A stretch of DNA of 64,000 nt, taken from Capra hircus (Eukaryota; Chordata; Mammalia; Artiodactyla; Bovidae). Below the pieces are notes generated by a model. It was not told the origin of the DNA, searched no databases, and worked only from the letters and a program-made list of their open reading frames with translations. Every line of letters starts with the position of its first letter. Position 1 is the stretch's first letter. The stretch covers positions 35,075,210 to 35,139,209 of the forward strand of contig NC_030821.1 in the NCBI RefSeq assembly GCF_001704415.2. Reading direction: 5' to 3'. The translations under genes and the position numbers were made by a program. This document shows, one piece after another, positions 41,947 through 52,905 of this stretch.

Positions 41947-42530
41947 TCTCAAATCACCTTGGAAAACAGAAACACGCAGTGCTCCCATCACCCCCATGTG
42001 AATGAGGGCCACACGTTTTCTCTGGGAGTTAAAGGGATCCAGTGTAAGGGAGTCTGGGTACTGAAGCCTTCAGAGACTTATCTACAGACTTCCTGCATTA
42101 AGTTTAGATTTAGGAAAAAAGAAGTGGCCTTCAAGTGGGAAGAAAAATCCTTGTAGCACTTGAGGCAACCTCCATCTTTCTATCAAGTGGTAGGGAAGGG
42201 ACTTTGAGACGATGCTTCAAAACCAAGACAGCCAAGGCCAACAGGAAGGCCAGCAACAACCATCCTGGCAAATTGCTGGCGTGTTTCATCTCAGCCTCTT
42301 TTTACTCTCTCTGCGGCAGGAGTGCCCAAGGAGAACTTGAACTTGGGCAGAGTGAGAGGGCATTATAAGAAGAAAAAGGGGAGCAGTTCTTTCATCCATG
42401 AACACACATCTGTCCTCTGTAAACCTTAGCTCCAGGGTGTCAGACAGAAGGCTGTCCCGTCTCATTTTTCCTCTTCAGCTCTTTCATTCTAGGCAAGGCC
42501 GGATGATCAAGGTACCTGGGGTCAAAGTGT
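41947..42530. other. unique sequence, no gene seen
   Basis: The frames of 108 codons (41830-42156) and 77 codons (42135-42368) start in or near the LTR and have no recognised domain. Confidence 0.4.
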
Positions 42531-42745
42531 GGGCTTCCCTGATGGCTCAAGCTGTAAAGGATCCACCTGTAATGCAGGAGATTCAGGAGACCCAGGTCCG
42601 ATCCCTGGGTCGGGAAGATCCCCTAGAGAAGGAAATGGCAACCCACTCCAGCATTGTCGCCAGGAGAATCCCATGGACAGAGGAGCGTGATGGGTTACAG
42701 TTCATGGGGTCACAAAGAGTCAGACATGGCTGAGCACGCGTGCAG
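42531..42745 (+). mobile_element. Bov-tA SINE
   Basis: Head 'gggcttccctgatggctcaa' to tail 'ggctgagcacgcgtgcagg'. The flanking 'caaagtgt' occurs on both sides (about 42523 and 42760) and may be the duplication. Confidence 0.9.
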
Positions 42746-42760
42746 GACGAAGACAGGACC

Positions 42761-43080
42761 AAAGTGTAAGGAGGCCCTCCCTCACCCTCAAGGTCGTACA
42801 TTTGCAAGGTGAAGCTTCATAGGAAAGGAACAACAAAGGTCATTGTAAATAAGGAAAGAAATGCAGGGGGTCAGCAATCAGCCTGAGGCTAGGGATGAAG
42901 AAACACCGGGAGCTAGGGAAGCCACCTTCTCCTCTTGAGAGGCGCATTATATGTAAGATTCAGATCCCTGAAGCACCAGCTTATTGAGTTACTACCTCCC
43001 CTTCCACTGTCTCTCCCTACAGACCCACAGGATCCCAGCCCTGTTAGGGTAAGAACAACGGTTCCATATTCTTGTCTTTT
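42761..43080. other. unique stretch
   Basis: No repeat or gene recognised. Confidence 0.4.
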
Positions 43081-43276
43081 TCTTTTCTTATTTTTAGATT
43101 TTTCATCTACATTTTACTTTTTATTACTTTAATTGAAGTATAGGTGCTGTATAATATTATATAAATTATAGCTGTAAAATATAGTGATTCATAATTTTTA
43201 AATGCTGTGCTCCATGTATAGTTATTACAAAATATTAGCTACGCTCTCCATGTTGTACAATATATCCTTGTAGCTT

Positions 43277-43587
43277 TCTTAAACATTTAATTTATTTATT
43301 GGCTGCACTGGGCCTTCATCGCCGTGCACAGGCTTCCTCCAGTTGTGGCGAGCAGGGGCTACTCTCGAGTCGTGGCGTGCACGTCTCACTGTGGTAGCTT
43401 CCCTTGCTGCAGAGCACAGGGTTTAGGATGCACGGACTTCAGCAGCTGCAGCACACAGACTCAGGAGTTGTAGCACACGGGCTCAGTTGCCCCGCAGCAT
43501 GTGGACTCTTCCTGGACCAGGCATCAGACCCGTGTTCCCTGCATTGGCAGGCAGATTCTTAACCACTGGACCATCCAGGGAACTTCC
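43277..43587 (-). mobile_element. CHR-1-type SINE, reverse, exact 11-bp duplication
   Basis: Long CHR layout on the minus strand: 'ttattggctgcactgggcct', a series of 'agttgtggc'-like units, 'ttccctgcattggcaggcag' and the reversed head 'accatccagggaacttcc'. Duplications ccttgtagctt at 43266-43276 and 43588-43598 are identical, inside the L1. Confidence 0.9.
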
Positions 43588-43825
43588 CCTTGTAGCTTAT
43601 TTTATGCATTATAGTTTGTACCTCTTATTCCCCTACACCTGTGTTTTCCCTCCTTCTTTCCCTCTCCCTACTGGTAACCACTAGTTTGTACTCTCTACTT
43701 TCTCTCTCTCTCTTTTTTGTTACATCCACTAGCTTGTTGTGTTTTTTAGATTCCACATATATAGTATTTGTCTTTCACTGATGTCTTTCTCTGACTTATT
43801 TCATTTAGCATAACTTCCTCCAAGT

Positions 43826-43903
43826 CCATCCATGTTGTTGAAAGAAAGTGAAAGTGAAGTCGCTCCATCCATGTTGTTGAAAGGAAGTGAAAGTGAAGTC
43901 GCT
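43826..43903 (+). repeat. 39-bp tandem duplication across a TE junction
   Basis: Units 43826-43864 and 43865-43903 differ at one base. Each contains the last 18 or so bases of L1 ('ccatccatgttgttga') plus the first bases of the SINE tail ('gaagtgaaagtgaagtcgct' type). The duplication therefore happened after the SINE inserted. Confidence 0.9.
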
Positions 43904-44093
43904 CAGTCGTGTCCGACTCTTTGCGACCCGTGGACTGTAGCCCACCAGGCTCCTCCATCCATGGGATTCTCCAGGCAAGAATACTGGAGTGGGTTGCCAT
44001 TTCCTTCTCCAGGGGATCCTCCTGACCCAGGGATCGAACCCAGGCCTCCCACATTGCAGGCAGACGCTTTAACCCCTGCACCACCAGGGAAAG
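43887..44093 (-). mobile_element. Bov-tA SINE, reverse, inside L1
   Basis: Tail side 'gtcgctcagtcgtgtccgac', head side 'caccaccagggaa'. The L1 resumes at about 44096. Confidence 0.92.
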
Positions 44094-44185
44094 TTACAAA
44101 TGGCAAATTTTCATCTTATGTCTGAGTAGTATTCCATTTTGTGTGTCTGTATACCACATCTTCTTTATCCAATCATCTATGTCTC

Positions 44186-44440
44186 GAAGTGCTCAGGAGA
44201 GTTATCCTGCTATTAATAGTGGTTCTATCCTGTGTCCTCAGGATATTCTTTACCTGTATCTTAGTTACCTTAAACAGAGAGAATCTACTTTTCTGGGCAC
44301 ACTGATACTGTTTAATATCTTGTGAGAATGACTCAGATACACTTCCAAACACATCTACTGAGGGAATATTATCACTCTTGCCTTTGGTGGAGGGAAACAG
44401 CTTCTTAACCCTCTCTTTTTGATTTTTCATTAGCTAATGT
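44186..44440. other. short unique stretch
   Basis: No repeat or gene recognised. Confidence 0.4.
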
Positions 44441-44449
44441 TCTTGGAGG

Positions 44450-44664
44450 GGCTTCCCTGGTGGCTCAGTGATAGAGAATCTGCCTGCTAATGCAGGATAC
44501 ATGAGTTCGATCCCTGGGTCAAGAAGATCCCCTGGAGAAGGGAATGGCAGCCCACTCCAGTATCTCTTGCCTGGGAAATCCTGTGGACAGAGGAGCCTGG
44601 CGGGCTACAGTCCGCGGTGTCACAAAGCGTCAGACACGACAGAGCAGCTAAACAACAACAAAGC
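44450..44664 (+). mobile_element. Bov-tA SINE with 9-bp duplication
   Basis: Head 'ggcttccctggtggctcagt', (AAC)n-like tail. Duplications tcttggagg at 44441-44449 and 44665-44673 are identical. Confidence 0.94.
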
Positions 44665-44673
44665 TCTTGGAGG

Positions 44674-46075
44674 AAACTTTTCCAAAGAAGACAGAATACA
44701 TTTAAGAATACAGACTAGAATTACTTTTTATTTTAAAAAATAGGGAAAAGAAGGGAAAAAATGGGCATACACAGAAGGGCCAACAAAGGTGTGAGAAGGA
44801 AATTCTGCAAGAGTCACACAATCTAAGCCAGGAATTATCTTGACGTCAGTTGGCTGGCTGAGGTTTCCAGGCTGGCTGATATTTAAGGAATTAGCTGAGG
44901 TTAAAACACCAAATAAAAAACAAAACGAAACAGTTTTGCCTTCTGGGAAGAAAATTTGCTTGACTCTTAAGGTGACAATATTGGAGAGGGAACCCTTTCC
45001 ACCACAACTCTCAGAAAGTCAGTGCTGAAATAGCTGATATTCTGTTCCTACCCTGAACCTACACCTGGATGAGGAGGTGTTAATGAGGAATCCATGAATG
45101 GGTTTTAAGACCTCAGAACTCCCTGAAAGTATATGCAAATTGTAAGAAGGCAAACATATACTGTGGCCATGAGGGTATTTGCTGAAGGAGGACCATAGTT
45201 TGGTCAGATGCCAAAGTTTAAGATCCACTGTGCCACAGTTAAGCTTTAAAAAAAAAATCTGTCAAATGAATATCACAATTTTATAGTGGAAAGAATATTA
45301 TCTGGGAGCCACAGATCAGTAACTTTGCTGACGCTCACAAGAGAGACTAAAACAAAGTTAATCAGATACTTTGAAGCTCAGCTTTCTTAAGTATTTTAAG
45401 AATTTTTAAAGTATTACCATCAGGTGATAGAGAAACAGCCCCATACTGAAGAAGGATATTGACAACAATTAACAATTTTCCCCTTAATCTCGAATAAAGA
45501 ACTAGTTAATGTACAGTTCAATTCCAGAGTCCAAATGTGCTGTCTTTGTAAATGAAATACAGTGAAGGAAATGTGCGTTCCTTGCTATAAATCCTTAAGA
45601 ATGTTCTATCTACTGTTGCCAACACTGATACTTCTCCAAGGAGCCTTTGAAATAGTGTAAAAATTTGACAAGACGGTTATCTGGAGACTCACACTTTCTT
45701 CTCTTAGAAATAAATTAAAAAGTCTAGATAAAGATAAGTTGAAGGTTTAAAACCTGCAGCCCAAGGACTTTACATCCTACCCTCTAAAATATACTCAGAT
45801 TAAGAAAGTGGCCCAAAACTAGGTGGTGAAAAGAGACGTGATGCACTCTCTGTTTTTGGATAAAGCTAAGGATTAGGCAACTATAGAAAACTTCAGCATG
45901 AGATAATTACATCAACTTCTTTTATAGACTAAGAGTGACTAAAAACTGACAGAATTTGGTGTGCTAAGACGGAATCTGTTTACATTTCAGAGCGCACAGA
46001 AGATTAAAAACATGGGGGTTATAAAGATAAGAAAAATAGGACTTACAGGTTTTGCTCTATAGAATAAATCTTTTT
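44674..46075. other. unique sequence, no gene seen
   Basis: 1.4 kb without recognised repeats. Short A-runs lie near 45247-45256. Frames do not exceed 70 codons. Confidence 0.4.
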
Positions 46076-46088
46076 ACTCCCTTTCTCT

Positions 46089-46321
46089 TGGGCTTCCCAG
46101 GTGGTGCTAGTGGTAAAGAAACTGCCTGCCAATGCAGGAGATGTAAGAGAGGCGGGTTCAGTCCCTGGGTCGGGACGATCCCCTGGAGGAGGGCATGGCA
46201 ACCCACTCCAGTATTCTTGCCTGGAGAATCCCACGGGCAGGGAAGCCTGGCAGGCTATAGCCCATAGGGTCATTGCAAAGAGTCAGACATGACTGAAGCT
46301 ACCTAGCACATATACGCACGC
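46089..46321 (+). mobile_element. Bov-tA SINE with exact 13-bp duplication
   Basis: Full length, ending in the 'catatacgcacgc' tail. Duplications actccctttctct at 46076-46088 and 46322-46334 are identical. Confidence 0.96.
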
Positions 46322-46334
46322 ACTCCCTTTCTCT

Positions 46335-46549
46335 CATTTTCAGAACATTAAAGAAGATAGTCAGCTTAAATATTTGATCTGGGACAAGGGAAGCTTAAAA
46401 ACAAAAACAAAATTTCAAACTTTCTGCTGATTCACTGTGCTCTCCAGGATGGGGAGATGAGGTGTATGGTGATTTGGTTGATAAACACAATTGAAAAGTC
46501 TTTCCAGCTGAGAAAGACAGCCCTATGGGTACAATATCCAGCAGTGGTT
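46335..46549. other. short unique stretch
   Basis: Nothing was recognised. Confidence 0.4.
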
Positions 46550-46730
46550 CTCAACTGAAAATCACTAGAGAATCTTTAAAAGTAGAACAGAGATGCCCAG
46601 GATTCACCAGGAAATTCTAAAGTTGTTGGGCTTGGATAAGACCTAGGAAGCAGAATCTACATTTCTATCTTTTAGTGATTTTTGAAGAGCTGCCAGAATT
46701 GAAAAGCACTGGTCTAGAAGGACAAGTTTA
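46550..46730 (+). repeat. MER5A-like hAT-Charlie element
   Basis: 'cagtggttctcaactgaaaa', 'agagatgcccaggattcacc', 'agaatctacatttctatctt' and the closing 'gaaaagcactggtct' follow MER5A from end to end. Confidence 0.75.
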
Positions 46731-47304
46731 AGGAGAAAAATCTGCACTGTTCTACTCAAGGAATACTTAGTTTGAGACCAGGGCTAGGAATTATGGAATT
46801 GGATAAAGAGAAAATATAGCCATAGGGATTATATACGGGAAATGAGTGAATCTCAAGGAATGGCTCAGACTGAGGCCTCTGTGGGGCAGATGTACAGAAA
46901 GAAATTTCCTGCAAAGTACAGCCAAGGTAGAGAGTCAAGTACCTTCAAGACTGTGGATGTCAAATATTCTAAGCATCTGCTTGTCATCTGGAATAGTGTA
47001 TTGTTGCTCTGTTAACCAGTATTCAGTAATATACTGTCACACACAATGCACTTGTATTGGTGATCTTTTGGGAATTGGACGAAAGAAAAGGCATTAAGAG
47101 AGATCAAAATATTCCTCGGGGTGGGCGGCGAGGGGGGGAACATTCCTCAGGAGTGAAGGAAAGTAGATAAGGAACCAAGAAAATAAGTAGACTCCCCAGA
47201 AAAATGGAAATTTGAGATAAAGTACTACACTTACTCTAGATCATGAAATGAGAACTTGAGGGTCTTCATTCAACAATTATGCTGAGTACATTGCTTCTGA
47301 CTAT
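46731..47304. other. unassigned stretch
   Basis: A G-rich spot lies at 47118-47138. The 83-codon plus frame at 46846-47097 has no recognised domain. Confidence 0.35.
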
Positions 47305-47309
47305 GATGA

Positions 47310-47558
47310 AAAGACTGGACTACCCATTCCACCATCTAGTCCACTAGAAAACTGGACTACATTCATGAAACAAACAAACAAAAAACCCAATATTCAGCGA
47401 CAGTAGGCAAAGAATAGCACAGCCCTGTAATTTCCAAAGGAAAGACTGGGCTGCTTATTCCACCAACAATAACCAGAAAACTGGACTAAATTCATGAAAC
47501 AAAAAAACAATATTCAGACACTAGACAAAGAACAATAAAGTCGTGTAATTTCCAAACA
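47310..47558 (+). repeat. diverged tandem duplication, about 120-130 bp unit
   Basis: 47310-47439 and 47440-47558 share 'aaagactgg', 'gaaaactggacta', 'attcatgaaacaaa', 'aatattcag', 'ggcaaagaa/gacaaagaa' and 'gtaatttccaaa' in the same order. Unit lengths differ by about 11 bp through small losses. Confidence 0.85.
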
Positions 47559-48591
47559 AAGAAAACAAATGAAGGGCACCCTAGCTGTGAAACAAACAAC
47601 TAATTCGGTTTGCACAAGGCTGAGAAAATTAGAGTTTTGACCAAGAAGAGCTGGGAGACCTCACTGAACACTCGAGGCATTTAAGAGGAAGATGTCATAA
47701 CGACAGCTCATTCAGAACAGTGTTTTGCTAGCCAAAGACCTGACACTTCGCTAAACAAGCCCTGGTAAAGCTTAAAAACAAGCCTTGAGAGGATCAAGTT
47801 GACCTAGAGGCAAAATAACTCGCTACCAGAACAAAAGATGACAGTCTTTTTAGGATAAAAGCAAAATGCAAGTACTCAACTAGGTAAGAATCATAATACT
47901 TAGTATCTAATGAAAAATTACTAGGTGCATAAACAAGCAGAAAATCAGGATCCATAAACAGAAGAAAAGTCAATAAAAAGAGCTTAAGAAATGACAGAGA
48001 TTATGGAAATATTAATGACTTTAAAACTGTTATTTTAAATATGTTCAGTGATGTAGAGAGAAACATGAACACAGTAAAGAGACAAGTGAAAAACTATAAA
48101 AAGAATGAAAGAAAATTTATAGAATGGAAAACAATACTGAGTTGGAAAATTCACTGAATGTATGTAAGATTCTACTGCAGAAGAAAAGGTTATTAGACTT
48201 CAGGTCATAGTGAAAGAAATCGTCTAAACTGAATCACAGAGATACAAGGGCAGAACAAAATTCATACAGCCTCACTAACCATGGAACAGTATCAAGTGAT
48301 CTAACATGAGTAGAATCATCTATTCAGTCTTGTGCTGGTGGTCTGGGTCAGTCTAATAAGGCAATAAAAAACAATAAACAACCAAATTGGAAAGAAAAAA
48401 GTAAAACTATCTTCATTACAGACAACAGAAAATTGCAAGTAATGTACAAAATGCTACTAGAAACACTTGGTGAGTTACTGAACAAAGGTGACTATATGTA
48501 CAAAATAATCATATTTCCACATACTAGCAATGGGCACTTGGAACCCTATGAGGCTCCTAGGAAGAAATTTGACAAATGTTACACAAGACCT

Positions 48592-48848
48592 CTCGGAGAA
48601 GGCGATGGCACCCCACTTCAGTGCTCTTGCCTGGAAAATCCCATGGATGGAGGAGCCTGGTAGGCTGCAGTCCATGAGGTCACTAAGAGTCAGACATGAC
48701 TGAACAACTTTGCTTTCAAGCACTGGAGAAGGAAATGGCAACCCACTCCAGTGTTCTTGCCTGGAGAATCCTAGGGACGGGGGAGCCTGGTGGGCTGCCG
48801 TCTATGGGGTTGCACAGAGTCGGACACGACTGAAGCGGCTTAGCAGCA
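48592..48848 (+). mobile_element. BovA2 dimer inside L1
   Basis: Two BovA units ending 'cggcttagcagcag'. The flanks acacaagacctct and acgcaagatatct form a 13-bp duplication with three mismatches. Confidence 0.93.
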
Positions 48849-49451
48849 GCACGCAAGATATCTAAACTGAATACAATAGAACACTGCTAAGAGATATTAA
48901 TAAAGACTTAAGTAAATGAAGAAATAGACCACATTCCTGGATCAGACAATTCAGTACGTCAAAATGTCAATTCTACCCAAATTGACGTCTAAATTCAATA
49001 TAATGTCCATCAAAATCCTAGCAGACTTTTTCTGAAATTGACAAGCTAATTATAACATTTGAATAGCTGTGAAAAAAAAATGTAGAAAAATTAAAATAAC
49101 TTTGAAAAAGTGAGACAACGTTGGAGGACTCCCTGTTCCTAAGTTCAAGATACATTACAAAGCTGTAGTAGTTAGAAGGCTGTAGTATGGACAGAAGCAC
49201 AGCAATACAGGTCAGTAGACAGGAATACTGATTCGAGAGAAAGTTTGTAAGTTAATTCAATGGAAAAAGAATACTTCTTTCCATAAGCTGTATTGAAACA
49301 ACTGAATAACCATATAGGAAAAGACAAAAAAAACCCAGACCACAGTTATCTCAAACAACAATAACAACTTAAAATTGATGACCTCTGGATTTTAAAAAGT
49401 GATATAATTCCCAGAAGAAAACATAAGAGAAAATCTTTTGTGACCTTTGGG

Positions 49452-49656
49452 TTCAGTTCAGTCGCTCAGTTGTGTCCAATTCTTTGCGACCCCATGAACC
49501 ACAGCACACCAGGCCTCCCTCTCCATCACCAACTCCCAGAGTTTACCCAAACCCATGTCCATTGATTCGGTGATGCCATCCAACCATCTCATCCTCTGTC
49601 ATCCCCTTCTCCCCCTGCCCTCAATCTTTCCCAGCATCAGGATCTTTTCAAATGTA
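49452..49656 (-). mobile_element. BovB LINE 3' end, reverse, inside L1
   Basis: 'gttcagttcagtcgctcagt' to 'catcaggatcttttcaaatg', the last 200 bp of BovB. The L1 resumes with 'taggcaaggcttttttgatt'. Confidence 0.9.
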
Positions 49657-50340
49657 GGCAAGGCTTTTTTGATTATAAAAATCACTCACAATGGAAGGAA
49701 GACATTGATAAATAGAGCTTCATCTAAATTAAAACTTTCTCTTTAAAAGACACTGTCTAGAAAACGAAAAGGGAAGCTGAAAGCTGAGAAAAGACATTTG
49801 CAACCTGATCTGGCAATAGACATTTTCAAAATATGTAAAGTTTACATCTCAGTAATAAGATGAGCAAGCCAGTAAAAAGTTGGCAAAAGATTGAACATAC
49901 ACTTCATAAAATAATATATTTAAAGAGCCAATAAGCATAAGAAAATAAATGTTCAACCTCATTACTCATTAAGGAATGCAATCACAATGATACTACACAC
50001 TCTGTGGAATAACTGAAAGTTTAAAAGACTGACACTATTACACGTGGACAAGGCCTGAACTTTCATACATTGTCAATGGAAGTGTTAAACGCATAATTAC
50101 TTTGGGAAACAACTTGGCAGTTTCTTCTATAGTTAAACATATACTTACGCATGACCCAGAAATTCTACTCCAAGGGAAATGCAAACACTTGCCTACTCAT
50201 AGTGTTCACAACAGTTTTATTCATAATAGGTACAAACTGGAAGCAACACACACATGTATCAAGAAGTGGTATGTTCATTCAACAAGCTATTATCCAGCAA
50301 TTACAGAAGTATGCTAATATACACAACAAAGATGAATCTC

Positions 50341-50558
50341 CAGGGCTTCCCAGGTGGCGCAAGTGGTAAAGAATCCACCTGCTAATGCAGGAGATGCAGA
50401 GATGCAGTTTCCATTCCTGGGTTGGGAAGATCCCCCGGAGAAGGAAATGGTAACCCACTCCAGTATTTCTTGCCTGGAAAATTCCGTGAACAGAGGAGCC
50501 TGCTGGGCTACAGTCCCTGGGGTTGCAAAGAGTCAGACATGATTGAGCACAGACACGC
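50341..50558 (+). mobile_element. Bov-tA SINE inside L1, 16-bp duplication
   Basis: The flanks aacaaagatgaatctc (50325-50340) and aacacagatgaatctc (50559-50574) differ at one base. Full-length SINE. Confidence 0.95.
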
Positions 50559-50974
50559 AACACAGATGAATCTCAAAAATAGCATGCTGAGTTAGATACA
50601 ACAGTACTGTGCAAGTCTTTATATGAAACTAATTTTTATACACAGAAAAGGTGGTCTGGATTGGGTTTTGAGAAGAGAGTCGACTGCAAAGAGGCATGAG
50701 GGAAAAATTAAGGGTAATGAAAATATTTTTTATGTTTATTGTGCTAGAAATAACCAGACACATTTCTCAAACCTCATTAAACTGTACAAGTAAATTTGGA
50801 TTATTTTACTGTGTACAAATTTTACCTCAATAAAATTGATAAGATAAAACAATTATGGGGAGAGATTTTGTCTATAAACCGAGAGAGTAAAAAGTAATAC
50901 ACAACCCAGTATCTAAAGCTGCTTAGAAATTCAGTCAGTGAGATAATTTGCATCAAGAGCAAAATAAATATTTA

Positions 50975-51112
50975 TTAACCTGACTTTGTGTTCTTATTGT
51001 AAAATAGGGATCATATAAGAATCTCTTTCACAGGATTGCTCTGAAGATCAAATTAGTCAATACATGTAAAGCACTTAGAATAAATCTGAAAGGTGAGTTA
51101 TAGTTAACACTG
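50975..51112 (+). repeat. MIR SINE, 3' half
   Basis: 'tattgtaaaatagggatcat', 'cacaggattgctctgaagat', 'aatacatgtaaagcacttag' follow MIR order. Confidence 0.65.
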
Positions 51113-51493
51113 TTAATATCAAGAGTCAAAAACTATACTAGGCATGGGGAGGGATACAATGATAAGCAACACAGATGCCCCCATCCTTGGGGAACTTAGG
51201 TTTTGGTTAGAAACAATACCAGACAATTCTCATCTACAGAGGGGTGTTCTGGGAGACTGACTCACACAAGCCCCTTTACAGACATGGGAGCTCCCCAACC
51301 TTTGTCCCATGAATATTTATTTTCTGCCTTTCTCTTGGATGACAAATAGGTGGAACTGGCAAATTGTGACTGTTGACCTATTATTGTTAACATAATTTGT
51401 ACTATAATCTGTATGCACTTTTCCCAGAGAATAATTTATGCAAACCAAAGCAAAAGGAATATGTATTTCTTGGTAACCGGTTTGATATTTTCA
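51113..51493. other. mostly unassigned
   Basis: 'actaggcatggggagggata' near 51133 resembles an ancient L2/MIR-type repeat. The rest is unique. Confidence 0.35.
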
Positions 51494-51865
51494 GTTCAGT
51501 TCAGTTCAGTTGCTCAGTCGTGTCCAACTCTTTGCATCCCCATTGATTGCAGCACGCCAGGTTTCCCTGTCCAGCAGCAGCTCCCAGAGCTTGCTCAAAC
51601 TCGTGTCCATTGAACTGGTGATGCCATCCAGCTATCTCATCCTTTGTCATCCCCTTCTCCTCCTGCCTTCAGTCTTGCCCAGCATCAGGGTCTTTCATAA
51701 TGAGTCAGTTCTTCACATCAGGTGGCCAAATTATCAGAGTTTCAGCTTCAGCATCAGTCCTTCCAATGAATATTCAGGACTGATTTCCCTTGGGATGTTC
51801 TGGTTGGATCTCCTTGCTGTCCAAGGGACTCTCAGAGTCTTCTCCAACACCACAGTTCAAAAATA
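51494..51865 (-). mobile_element. BovB LINE 3' end, reverse
   Basis: 'cagttcagttcagttcagtt' to 'accacagttcaaaaatatca'. A 149-codon plus frame (51510-51959) is the antisense of BovB and not a gene. Confidence 0.92.
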
Positions 51866-52106
51866 TCACTTGCTTTCTATTGTTAAGTTGCTCTTAGAGA
51901 AAAGTGAGAGAATGGCCTTCAAAAGATGGAACAAAATTAATGACTGGATATTATTTTAGGCTCATCACATCAGCCTCAGGACATGTGTTAAAAGAGTCAG
52001 GACTCTGACTGAGAAAGTCACCTGAGTGTGCCCACTGGTCATAGACAAATGTTTCTGTGTACATCTTCTAAGACCAATGTGCCATGCTGGATTAATTGCT
52101 TGTCTG
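51866..52106. other. short unique stretch
   Basis: Nothing recognised. Confidence 0.4.
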
Positions 52107-52330
52107 TGTCTATGCTTAGTCACTCAGTCATGTCCAACTCTTTGCAACCCCATGGACTGTAGCCTGCCAGGCTTCTCTGTCCATAGGATTTTTTTCCAGG
52201 CAAGAATACTGCAGTGGGTTGTCATTTCCTTCTCCAAGGGACGTTCCTGACCCAGGGATTGAACCTGCCTCTCTTGCATCTCCCACACTGGCAGGCAGAT
52301 TCTTTAATGCTGCATCATTGGGGAAGCCCC
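52107..52330 (-). mobile_element. Bov-tA SINE, reverse
   Basis: Tail side 'gcttagtcactcagtcatgt', head side 'tgcatcattggggaagcccc'. It abuts the MaLR LTR. Confidence 0.9.
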
Positions 52331-52335
52331 TGTAA

Positions 52336-52905
52336 CTGGGGCGAAAAAATAGTGCCACAAACTAGGTGGTATAGAATACCTTTATTCTCTTTCAGTTTTG
52401 GAAACCAGAAATCCTAAATCAAGGCATGAGCTGGGCCACATCTCTCTAGAGGTTCTAGGAAGAGAATGCATTTCATGCTCCTCTCCTAACTTCTCATGGC
52501 TTCTGGTAATCTCTGGCACTGTTTGGCGTATAGCTGCATCACTATAAGCTGCATACACCAGTCGCTGCATACACCAGTCTCTGCATCCGTCTTCACACTG
52601 CCTCCTTCTCTGTGCCTTCCCCCTTATATCTTCTAAGGATATGTGTCATAGGACTTAGGCTTACCTGGATCATCCAAGAGGATCACATCTCAAGATCCTT
52701 AATTGTATCTTTGGGAATTATATCTTAATTATATATTTGGGAAAATTATGTATGTTCCCAAATTTATGTACATATATATATAATTAAATTATATAAACAT
52801 ACAAAATTATATATTTTCCCAAATAAGGTCATGTTCACCAGTTCCAGGGGTTTGGACACGGACTTATCTTTTGGGGAGTCACCACGTAACCCGCTACACA
52901 TGCCG
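52336..52905 (-). repeat. MaLR-type LTR, reverse, with AT expansion
   Basis: Antisense LTR words in order: 'agtgccacaaactaggtggt', 'tttattctctttcagttttg', 'aatcaaggcatgagctgggc', 'atctctggcactgtttggcg', 'ctctgcatccgtcttcacac' and 'ttttcccaaataaggtcatg'. A 16-bp unit is duplicated perfectly at 52548-52563 and 52564-52579. An AT-rich expansion fills 52690-52830. Confidence 0.65.

Larger units (their letters stand above)
43081..44185 (-). mobile_element. old L1M 3' end, reverse, split twice
   Basis: Antisense L1M words: 'taattgaagtataggtgctg', 'gtacaatatatccttgtagc', 'ccctactggtaaccactagt', 'tagattccacatatatagta', 'tttagcataacttcctccaa', then after the SINE 'aaatggcaaattttcatctt' and 'gagtagtattccattttgtg'. 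A CHR-1 and a BovA/Bov-tA interrupt it. Confidence 0.8.
47305..50850 (+). mobile_element. old L1M, 5' part to 3' end, with three insertions
   Basis: Order seen: a duplicated 5' UTR-like part (47310-47558); an ORF1-like region ('actgcagaagaaaaggttat', 'aactgaatcacagagataca', 'aacagtatcaagtgatctaa', 48170-48310); ORF2 at the FADD-box level, decayed ('caaattggaaagaaaaaagt', 48382); 'aaaatgtcaattctacccaa' (48960); 'caaagctgtagtagttagaa' (49158); 'agaaattctactccaaggga' (50158); and an end at 'tttacctcaataaaattgat'. Most of ORF2 before the FADD level is missing. BovA2, BovB and Bov-tA interrupt it. Confidence 0.75.

Noticed and set aside
51510..51959. 149-codon plus frame
   Set aside because: Antisense of a BovB 3' end. 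Similar frames occur at each reverse BovB.
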